The translations under genes and the position numbers were made by a program. Below, in pieces: positions 5,504 to 11,658 of a stretch of DNA of 11,658 nt (within the stretch, counting starts at the first letter, position 1; each line of letters begins with the position of its first letter). The DNA is from JAVVEG01 sp041689205 (GTDB lineage: Bacteria > Pseudomonadota > Gammaproteobacteria > Pseudomonadales > Pseudohongiellaceae). The notes below the pieces were generated by a model, which saw nothing but the letters and a program-made list of their open reading frames with translations, had not been told where the DNA came from and searched no databases. Where the stretch lies: positions 1 to 11,658 of the forward strand of contig JBDNGQ010000003.1 in the NCBI GenBank assembly GCA_041689205.1. Reading direction: 5' to 3'.

Positions 5504-7039
5504 ATGAATCTTGAATTTGCAATTTCACTGGTCATCGCGGCAACAGGTGCCTTCTTTATCGGCTTGCTGCTGGCGCGAAGCCGGGCGGCCGCTGCAGTGG
5601 GGCGATTACAATCAGAGAGCGACCAGAGGCAGAGAGAATTCGATCTTCTTCAATCCAGACTTAATGAGGAAAGTGCTGCTCATTTACGGGCAGCCTCTTC
5701 AGTGCACGAGCTTAGAACTGAGCTTGCGGTAGCGGAACAGAAACTCTCTGGTGCCTCTGATCGCTTTGCTCAGCAGGGGAGAGACCAGGATTTGCGTCAG
5801 CAGTCGCTTAAAGATGAACTTCAGCAGCAGCGCAAAGATGCTGCCGATGCGGAAGCCCGCGCGGCAAAAGCAGAAAAAGAGTTTGCGGTGTTGCGAAGCA
5901 CGCTGCTGGAGAAGGAGCAGAACTTTGCCCAGCAACTGAAGCAACTTGAAGAAAATAAAGTGGTGCTAAAGAATGAGTTTGAGAATCTTGCGAATCAGAT
6001 ATTCGAGGTGAAGGGTAAATCATTCACGGAACAGAATCGAAAATCTTTAGATGAGTTATTGAACCCTTTCAAGCAGCAGATCAACGATTTTAAATCGAAG
6101 GTTGAGAGTGTTCATATTGAAGGAACAAAGCAGCAGGCTGAAGTGCGTACTGAGTTAAAGCAGCTTCAAACCATGCATCAGCAAATGACTACTGAGGCAC
6201 ATAATCTGGCAACGGCGCTCAAAGGCCAGAAAAAGATGCAGGGCAATTGGGGCGAGTTAGTGCTGGAGAATGTATTGGACCTGTCCGGCCTCCGACTGGG
6301 CCACGATTATAAACGGGAGGTTAGTTTTACCAATGAAGAGGGCGGTCGCAGCAGACCCGATGTCGTGGTATATCTGCCGCAAGGCAAGCACCTGGTCATC
6401 GATGCGAAAGTGTCACTCAACGCCTACACCCGATATGTCAATGCGGAGGATGAGCTCGAGCGCAACCAGGCGCTGAAAGAACATGCTGACGCAGTTGCTG
6501 CGCGCATTAAGGAATTGGCTGATCGTGACTATTACAAACTCCATGGCATAAATTCACCAGAAATAGTTTTTATGTTCATACCGATTGAATCTGCCTTCGT
6601 CGAAGCACTGAAGGCAGACAGCACATTATTTCAAAAAGCCATCGAGCAGAATGTTTTAGTGGCCACCCCCACAACACTGTTGACCAGTCTGAACATTGTC
6701 CGGCAGTTATGGCGCTTCGAGGATCAGAATAAACACACAGCAGAATTAGCCCGCAAAGCAGAAGGCGTGTTCAAGAAACTGAAAGGCTTTCTTACCAGCT
6801 TCGAAGGCGTTAAAAAAGGCCTCGACAAAGCGCAGGAATCCTACGCAAAAGCCGAGGGTCAACTGGTCAGCGGTTCTGGCAATCTGGTTAAGCAGGTGAA
6901 TGACTTCAAAAACCTTGCCCCGGCAATTAAAGACCAGCTTCCGGAGTACTTTACGGAGAAGGCGGTGCTTGAGTTGGTGCATTTGGAGCAGGGTGAGGTG
7001 GTTGATGAGGTTGTGTTGGAGGTGGTGGTGGAGGAATGA
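5504..7039 (+). CDS. rmuC: DNA recombination protein RmuC
   Basis: The protein has 511 residues and the usual RmuC layout: an N-terminal membrane anchor (about 5-24), a long Gln/Glu/Lys-rich coiled coil (about 33-235), then the RmuC domain (about 240-440), beginning GQKKMQGNWGELVLENVLD. Within it RPDVVVYLPQGKHLVIDAK (284-302) gives a D-(13)-D-x-K arrangement (D286, D300, K302) that fits the PD-(D/E)xK nuclease-like fold proposed for RmuC. RmuC limits rearrangements at inverted repeats and is thought to act on DNA near the membrane. The start is the ATG at 5504 with AAGAGGA at ideal spacing. The C-terminus beyond about 490 is a Val/Glu-rich extension (EVVDEVVLEVVVEE) coded by an imperfect 12-base repeat. 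It converges on the minus-strand island that begins at 7108. Identification is firm. Confidence 0.95.
   Translation: MNLEFAISLVIAATGAFFIGLLLARSRAAAAVGRLQSESDQRQREFDLLQSRLNEESAAHLRAASSVHELRTELAVAEQKLSGASDRFAQQGRDQDLRQQSLKDELQQQRKDAADAEARAAKAEKEFAVLRSTLLEKEQNFAQQLKQLEENKVVLKNEFENLANQIFEVKGKSFTEQNRKSLDELLNPFKQQINDFKSKVESVHIEGTKQQAEVRTELKQLQTMHQQMTTEAHNLATALKGQKKMQGNWGELVLENVLDLSGLRLGHDYKREVSFTNEEGGRSRPDVVVYLPQGKHLVIDAKVSLNAYTRYVNAEDELERNQALKEHADAVAARIKELADRDYYKLHGINSPEIVFMFIPIESAFVEALKADSTLFQKAIEQNVLVATPTTLLTSLNIVRQLWRFEDQNKHTAELARKAEGVFKKLKGFLTSFEGVKKGLDKAQESYAKAEGQLVSGSGNLVKQVNDFKNLAPAIKDQLPEYFTEKAVLELVHLEQGEVVDEVVLEVVVEE
6995..7030 (+). repeat. Imperfect 12-base tandem repeat in the rmuC 3' end
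   Basis: Three units (6995-7006 gaggtggttgat, 7007-7018 gaggttgtgttg, 7019-7030 gaggtggtggtg) encode EVVD, EVVL and EVVV, followed by a partial unit GAGGAA before the stop. They make an acidic/hydrophobic tail on RmuC, and the copy number could change by slippage. Confidence 0.6.
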
Positions 7040-7053
7040 ATAAGGGGGCTGGT

Positions 7054-7087
7054 TTCCAAGCAATAAAAATAGCATGACTGCTTGGAA
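7054..7087. repeat. Inverted repeat between convergent rmuC and the DUF262 gene
   Basis: TTCCAAGCA (7054-7062) pairs perfectly with TGCTTGGAA (7079-7087) across a 16-base A-rich loop. It sits 14 bases after the rmuC stop and 20 bases beyond the DUF262 stop, where a shared terminator would be expected. Neither strand shows a T-run after the stem, so intrinsic termination is uncertain. It could instead mark the island edge. Confidence 0.4.
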
Positions 7088-7107
7088 CACCTATATTCAG
7101 AAGCTGT

Positions 7108-8916
7108 TTAAAGAGCAAAATAGTAGTCTTTGATTTTTTTCGCCATTTTTATACGCCTTTGCTCCAGAAATACGTCGTAGTTTGAAAAACTATAGTCTGC
7201 TAAATGCAGTGGTAAGCAGTTTGTAATGAGATTTTTAGTGAAATCACTGGTTTTTAATATTGCACCGTACTTAGCTTCTCCGACTTCGCATTGTTCTAAA
7301 ACAGATTTGATATATACCTCTGGCGCCTTGTCTCCAATTTTTATATTGACCTCTTGTTGAACATAAACAAAATTAGCGACCTGGTTATACCTGCCTAAGG
7401 ACAGTCCCTGCTTCTTGAGAAAATTTCTAGGGAAAATGTGGTGAATGTCGCCATGATGCGTAAGCATATCTCGCACGGATATATCCTTCGATAAGAATCC
7501 CTTATCTCCCAGATTTACCTGTGCGGCAAGAAAGACTTTAAATGCTGGAGAATTTACAGTGCTGGTATTCAAATTTTGCACAAGCCCTACGGTCCAAAAC
7601 GCCTCAGATAGTTCAGCGGCTTCGACAGATGCAATATAATCGCTAAAAGGCAGCTCTTCAGACAGTCCATCAATAGCTTTGATGTCTTGGTCCATTTGTG
7701 ACTCTGGAGATGCAGAATAGCGTCCGGTAACTACGGAGAGCACGAACCATCGTCTGACCCAACTTTCAATATTCGGATTATTACCCAGATCACGTTTCAG
7801 TTTCAGGTACAGGATATATGCAAAATTAAGCACATTTCTTGAACGAATCATGCTCTTATCTACAAACCCCGCGGATCTGATGATCATAAGAAAACGTTTA
7901 AAGTTGGTTTCATTGCTGAATTCGATGATTCCCTCACTTAATCTGCCGAACGACGTCTCCTCTATCGCTTTTTCGTATGTTCTTGTTTCAAAGTTCCGCC
8001 CTGATAGGAGCCCAACAAGGTCGGATAATTTTCCCCGATTGAACTTTGTAGTGAATGCAACTCTAAGCATATCGGAGTAACTCGGATCATATAGATCATC
8101 GTTCTCATTGCGGAGCCATCGAATATTATTGAAGTGTTCTGTTTCTGCAAAATCCTTATCATTCTGCTCAATGTGTTTGTAAAATTCTGGTGCGGTCGCT
8201 AAATGACAAAAGTAATCGATAGCTTTACGCAACAAAGTGCCATTGAATTCCTCATTAGCGGCAATTTTAGACATGGCAAAATCAGCCTGACTCAGCACGA
8301 CACCTTTAGAGTTAATGCGGATAAATATCTCGGTGACAATTTCGATCTCCAGATCAGAGGCCAGTTCAATGAGGCCAATCTGTTTTTTAACGATGTCAGT
8401 CAGGCGATCCAAGCGTTCATAGATGACATCCTCGTTCTGTTCTGGGTTTAGTGCCAGGTAATCTTTAGCTACGTTGTGACTCTTCAGCGCGCCATTAATA
8501 ATCGGAGCAATATCATGCAGCCAGGACTTGTCCTTATCGATAGCCGGGTTGGCAACCTCAAAGCGCTCCGTCAAAGGGTGAAATGCGATCCGAATTCTTA
8601 CTTGTTTATAATCGCTATTCACGACCTGTTCGCCAACAATTGCTGCTCTCAGCGCCGTAACACGCTGTTGGCCATCAATTAATATTTTCTTCCCTTCTGC
8701 AAGGCTTCCGTCTTTAAGCTTTATTGTCGGGTTGCGCCAGGCAATGATGTAACCGATAGGATAGCCTTGGTAGAGGCTGTCCATCAAATCTCGTACTTCA
8801 GTGGCATTCCATACAAACGGGCGTTGTATCTCAGGTATCGCAATCTCCCCGGATTTCACCCAGGTTAAAATAGTTGCAATCAGGTGTTGATTGACGGAGT
8901 ACTTTTGAGAAGTCAT
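7108..8916 (-). CDS. DUF262 protein with C-terminal HNH (GmrSD-like putative restriction nuclease)
   Basis: This 602-residue protein has a DUF262 (GmrS-type, ParB-like) N-terminus. IPEIQRPFVW lies at 27-36, the hallmark DGQQR at 81-85, which in relatives binds or hydrolyses nucleotide, and FIRINSKGVVLSQ near 198-210. A long helical middle follows. The C-terminus holds an HNH-type motif, HHGDIHHIFPRNFL (487-500), with NQVANFVYVQQEVN and IGDKAPEVY after it, as in DUF1524/GmrD nucleases. GmrSD enzymes are type IV systems that cut modified phage DNA, and DUF262 proteins also occur in phosphorothioate-dependent defence (SspE, BrxU). The ATG at 8916 has AGGA at about nine bases. It lies 65 bases downstream of the methyltransferase-HNH gene on the same strand, so the pair is probably one transcript. 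The gene is visibly AT-richer than rmuC or the zinc genes. The target modification cannot be read from the sequence. Confidence 0.85.
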   Translation of the reverse strand: MTSQKYSVNQHLIATILTWVKSGEIAIPEIQRPFVWNATEVRDLMDSLYQGYPIGYIIAWRNPTIKLKDGSLAEGKKILIDGQQRVTALRAAIVGEQVVNSDYKQVRIRIAFHPLTERFEVANPAIDKDKSWLHDIAPIINGALKSHNVAKDYLALNPEQNEDVIYERLDRLTDIVKKQIGLIELASDLEIEIVTEIFIRINSKGVVLSQADFAMSKIAANEEFNGTLLRKAIDYFCHLATAPEFYKHIEQNDKDFAETEHFNNIRWLRNENDDLYDPSYSDMLRVAFTTKFNRGKLSDLVGLLSGRNFETRTYEKAIEETSFGRLSEGIIEFSNETNFKRFLMIIRSAGFVDKSMIRSRNVLNFAYILYLKLKRDLGNNPNIESWVRRWFVLSVVTGRYSASPESQMDQDIKAIDGLSEELPFSDYIASVEAAELSEAFWTVGLVQNLNTSTVNSPAFKVFLAAQVNLGDKGFLSKDISVRDMLTHHGDIHHIFPRNFLKKQGLSLGRYNQVANFVYVQQEVNIKIGDKAPEVYIKSVLEQCEVGEAKYGAILKTSDFTKNLITNCLPLHLADYSFSNYDVFLEQRRIKMAKKIKDYYFAL

Positions 8917-8981
8917 GACATTTTTCCTAATTGAAAATTTTTCGCTCGTTGTTATTCAGGTACAGTGAAGGCTTAAGGCTA

Positions 8982-10706
8982 TCAATTACCGATTGTTATC
9001 GGTGCGTGCCACTCAGCCAACTGTTGGTTTGCCCGCAATTTCGCACGCTGGTGCTGCATCGCAATAAAAACACCGTCCACATCTCTCGTTTCAGCGTTAA
9101 CCAGCGGCAATGCAGACTCAGCCTCAATAAAAAATTGGTGCTGCATCTTCTCATCATCAAGATACGCCCGCTCCCACCAGCTAAGGATATGCGATTTTGA
9201 ACTCTGCATAAGCGCTGCCGAAGGAAGTTTGTCACCTTTTGCATTATTCGCAGCGGTCGTGGTCGGCATAAGGTTCCATAAGTCATTATTAAGCCATCGC
9301 GCCCAGGGAAAGCAGTGATCAACATCATATCTTTCCATGCGAAGATTTTTGTGGGTCCATACGCAGGATAAAGGCTGACCTTGTTGATTCAGTGATTTTA
9401 TCCGTTCTCGGATTTTTGTAGTGTCGCGTATGCCTTCATCCCATCTCAAGGCGCGATCGTAGATACTGGTATCGTATCGAAGCGACCAGGTCTGCATCAG
9501 TCTTACCCATTCATTGAGAATTGCCGGTTCGAGCCAGCAGGCATACTGACTGAAACTTTGCCAGAGTGCTGCGGGTATCTTGAAAGTACCGAATGCCTGG
9601 AGAGATTCGCGAGTGATCTGCCAGGGTTTGTTGTTATAGCGCAAATTATAGGTTTCGCAGTTAAAAACCTGTCGGTTCTGACCGGGCCATGTGATGTAGT
9701 TTGCGGGCATATCTTTAATGTTGACACATGCATCACGAATGGCTCCCACTAAAAGTCGCGCAGTGTCGGAGCCAAATGAAGCGCCTATGCGAAGATCAAA
9801 CGGTGAAAGGTGATGCAGGTTGTAAAAATGGGGTTTCGTGGCCCAACCATATCCGGTTTTATTGTAGTGGTTTGCGCTTGGGGTTTGGATCAAATTGTGC
9901 TGAAGCACCAGCGGCATATAGATTTTAAGCCAGTAAAGGCCTACAAGGCCGAAAGGAATCTCCACCCAGTCTTCTGTGCGACGAATGGCCATGCCTGGTG
10001 CGCCCTCCGCGATGCGAATCAGCACTCTCAGTAAGCCGAGCTTATACGATGCCGATTTGTTGTCGTTGATAATAATATGCCGCAGGAGTGACAGGCTGCC
10101 GGTGCCATCATCCGGCAAGGTGAATACCAGACAATCCCACTCGATCCCGTCTCGTAACACGTCTGGCTCGCGCCGACGAACCCGCTGCGTCACCAGTGCG
10201 CGATCCTGAGCGTAGCTGATAAGCTCATCGGAAGTAACGGGATGAAAGCGGCCGGCTTCGTCTTCACCATGCCGCAGACTGATTATGAGAATGCCACCCG
10301 GCGCCAGCAATTCGCTGACCAGGCGCATGGCGCGCTCATGCTGCGTGGGCAGCAAATGCATCCAGACGGCGCTGATAAGTATTAGCTGAAAGCGTTGATC
10401 GAGTGATCGCAGCTTTTTGAGTTCAGGCAGGCAGTCGTCCAGCCAGGTTACTCCGCCCGGATGGCAGAGTTCTGAGTTGGTATGATGCGCGCCCAGTTTG
10501 CGTAATTCTGCACTTGGCTCTACAGCGATTACATCCCAGCCCTTTGAGGCCAGCCAGCAGGCATCGCGACCTGATCCTGCGCCGATATCGCAGGCGAGGC
10601 CGGGCTGTTCGGGCAGCAGGTCTAACCAGCTACGGTGAACAGCCTCTGGTTCGAGTTTCTGGTATCGCTGAAACAAAGCATCGGCGTTCTTTGTGTAGTA
10701 ATCCAT
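8982..10706 (-). CDS. Class I SAM methyltransferase fused to an HNH endonuclease
   Basis: The product is 574 residues from the ATG at 10706 (a TTG at 10712 would add two). Residues 1-200 form a class I methyltransferase: motif I CDIGAGSGRD (39-48), acidic E63 in AVEPS, motif ISAVWMHLL (111-119) and APGGILIISLRHG (135-147). It resembles Methyltransf_25/TehB-like enzymes, and I see no NPPY/DPPY (amino-DNA methylase) or PC (C5) signature. Residues 205-440 are a helical region that I do not recognise, containing SYKLGLLRVLIRIAEGAPG and IPFGLVGLYWLKIYMPL. Residues 448-498 are an HNH nuclease: YDVDHCFPWARW with H464, NDLWNLMP and the NNAKGDKLP end. The usual paired zinc cysteines are missing, with only C448 near the first position. 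Followed by the DUF262-HNH gene after 65 bases and preceded by the chimeric gene after 58 bases, all on one strand. A defence role is inferred. Confidence 0.8.
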   Translation of the reverse strand: MDYYTKNADALFQRYQKLEPEAVHRSWLDLLPEQPGLACDIGAGSGRDACWLASKGWDVIAVEPSAELRKLGAHHTNSELCHPGGVTWLDDCLPELKKLRSLDQRFQLILISAVWMHLLPTQHERAMRLVSELLAPGGILIISLRHGEDEAGRFHPVTSDELISYAQDRALVTQRVRRREPDVLRDGIEWDCLVFTLPDDGTGSLSLLRHIIINDNKSASYKLGLLRVLIRIAEGAPGMAIRRTEDWVEIPFGLVGLYWLKIYMPLVLQHNLIQTPSANHYNKTGYGWATKPHFYNLHHLSPFDLRIGASFGSDTARLLVGAIRDACVNIKDMPANYITWPGQNRQVFNCETYNLRYNNKPWQITRESLQAFGTFKIPAALWQSFSQYACWLEPAILNEWVRLMQTWSLRYDTSIYDRALRWDEGIRDTTKIRERIKSLNQQGQPLSCVWTHKNLRMERYDVDHCFPWARWLNNDLWNLMPTTTAANNAKGDKLPSAALMQSSKSHILSWWERAYLDDEKMQHQFFIEAESALPLVNAETRDVDGVFIAMQHQRAKLRANQQLAEWHAPITIGN

Positions 10707-10764
10707 AGGCAAGCGTAGCTCTATTTGTTGTTGCTGCCAGTCTACAAAAGATTCATGACTGATT

Positions 10765-11508
10765 TCAGTTTTTATTTTGTTGTTGCAACCATGTCTGGCC
10801 GGCTGGGGTAAGGCGATATTTCTGCAGGGGGCTGCGCGGTTTGTCAGGCAGTGTCATTTCTATCAATTTCAGATTCACTGCAGTTTGCTGATAGTGTTCC
10901 CGAAAATGTTTTTCGTCTTTCAAGCCCAGCGCTATCATGATTTCCGTCCGCGCCATATCACTGGTCAATACAGCAAGCAATCGCGCAACCTCGGGAGTGA
11001 CTGAGGGGGTAGCTTCGGGGGCGACTTCGGGGGTGACTTCGGGGGTCGCTAAGGGCGTACTAACCCATTCAGCCTCTGGCCGCCAGATCACCGCACTGAA
11101 TTGGTTGCCCGACACGTCATCAATCAACTCAATCCGGGGCCACTCTCTAAGCGCACGCGGAATGCCGCTCCCGATGCCCCGATAGGGCAATATCTGCGAG
11201 GCGTGCTCTGTCAATGTCGGGTTGCGACGGTTGGTTTTACCGTGCCGGATGTCCTCCACGCTCAGACTGTCGGGCAGGTGGCCGGGACTGATAATTTCTA
11301 CCCGGTTTGCAAAAACCATGAGGCGTATCGAGGCGCTGGTGAAGTAGTCGCGGTGGATAAGGGCGTTGACGGCATGGGCCTTCCAATCCTCAGGAATAAT
11401 CCCCAGATCAGTCTGCTTATATCCAACTGGCACAAAAGACTTCGTTGCCTGCAACTCATACTCCGTCGAGGTTTCCTGCACGGCCATCGCTTCGCTACCT
11501 AAGCTCAT
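10765..11508 (-). pseudogene. Chimeric remnant: HsdS-like N-terminus joined to the back half of an AlbA_2/HATPase_c_4 protein
   Basis: The 247-codon frame is open, with an ATG at 11508 and a GAGAG binding site before it, but its parts do not belong together. Residues 17-42 (YELQATKSFVPVGYKQTDLG, then IIPEDW) read like the start of a type I restriction specificity subunit, HsdS. Residue 43 onward (KAHAVNALIHRDYF) enters a HATPase_c_4 domain as in AlbA_2/RecG-like ATP-binding proteins (VEIISPGHLPDSLSVEDIRHGKTNRRNP; GIGSGIPRALREW). Next come a TPEV-repeat linker (151-174) and a Fic-like C-terminal winged helix (LGLKDEKHFREHY; EMTLPDKPRS). The AlbA_2 domain that should precede VNALIHRDY is gone. 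The simplest reading is a deletion that joined two genes in frame. The fusion could still be expressed, but neither activity should be intact. It lies 40 bases after the preceding partial gene and 58 bases before the methyltransferase-HNH start. Confidence 0.75.
10990..11061 (-). repeat. 12-base tandem repeat encoding a TPEV linker
   Basis: About six degenerate copies of ttcgggggtgac (plus-strand view) run from 10990 to 11061. The best copies are at 11014-11025, 11026-11037 and 11038-11049. On the coding strand each gives four residues of the type TPEV/APEA/TPSV, forming a flexible Pro-rich hinge between the HATPase-like part and the winged helix. TPEV/TPQV hinges are common in AlbA_2 proteins. 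Confidence 0.8.
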
Positions 11509-11548
11509 AGAAACTCTCTCTCAAACAGTTGAGCGCTGCTTTTGTTAT

Positions 11549-11658
11549 TCATTCTTCGCTTCCTGCTTTTAGCTCGGCACTCTCAACTACTTCCCAATGG
11601 CCGCCTTTCTGGGGCCCGACGTATTTTAGTTTGCCTTGATCACCTAGTTTTTTGGCTG
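11549..11658 (-). CDS. C-terminal end of a probable AlbA_2/RecG-like ATP-binding protein (runs off right edge)
   Basis: Reading leftward from the window edge gives a 36-residue open C-terminus, AKKLGDQGKLKYVGPQKGGH followed by WEVVESAELKAGSEE, ending in a TGA at 11551-11549. 'GKLxYVGPxKGGHWEV' is the usual end of the winged-helix tail of AlbA_2 (Schlafen-like) ATP-binding proteins, which are often placed between hsdM and hsdS in type I restriction loci. The stop is 40 bases before the ATG of the HsdS-like chimera, which fits that arrangement. The rest of the gene lies outside the window, so the family call rests on this tail alone. Confidence 0.55.
   Translation of the reverse strand, partial: AKKLGDQGKLKYVGPQKGGHWEVVESAELKAGSEE

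Noticed and set aside
10990..11061. Tandem repeat considered as a CRISPR or iteron array
   Set aside because: Units are 12 bases with no spacers and lie inside a coding frame as a TPEV hinge. No CRISPR array, tRNA, rRNA, transposase or integrase gene was seen anywhere in the window.

Overview
The window looks like chromosome of a gammaproteobacterium of moderate G+C. It carries rmuC, an ABC/DUF3299/DUF2796 zinc set as described in Vibrio (zrg) and Pseudomonas (zrm), and two sites that closely match the gammaproteobacterial Zur operator. The species cannot be named from this sequence. By hand count G+C falls from 35/60 bases (3541-3600, zinc region) to 24/60 (7141-7200, DUF262 gene), which suggests the right-hand part has a different history.

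Region A (1-4690) is a zinc-starvation module. On the minus strand lie an ABC ATPase (3978-3256) and its FtsX/MacB-type permease (3266-2043). A second minus-strand unit follows behind its own promoter and a near-perfect Zur box: a CobW/ZigA-type GTPase (1940-720), the His-rich periplasmic DUF2796/ZrgA protein (719-141) and the start of a small membrane protein that runs off the left edge. A DUF3299 secreted protein (4076-4690) is divergent from the ABC genes, and a second Zur-like box sits between them. Together these would move zinc through the envelope and allocate it inside the cell when zinc is scarce.

Region B (4691-5503) is a sparse, partly decayed stretch: a small Rieske [2Fe-2S] protein with a GTG start (4812-5123), followed in the same frame by a ribbon-helix-helix antitoxin remnant without a start codon (5124-5330), then a non-coding leader.

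Region C (5504-7039) is rmuC, complete, with a short repetitive acidic tail.

Region D (7040-11658, all minus strand) resembles a defence island. In transcription order it holds: the C-terminal end of a gene that looks like an AlbA_2/RecG-like ATP-binding protein (cut by the right edge); a chimeric gene whose first ~42 residues look like the start of a type I restriction specificity subunit (HsdS) and whose remainder is the back half of an AlbA_2/HATPase_c_4 protein; a class I methyltransferase fused to an HNH nuclease; and a DUF262 protein with a C-terminal HNH (GmrSD-like). The last two form a compact pair in which both proteins carry an HNH nuclease. One has a ParB-like DGQQR domain and the other a methyltransferase without DNA-methyltransferase signature motifs. 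This pair is the best candidate for an undescribed system, and it appears to sit inside the remains of a type I restriction-modification locus.
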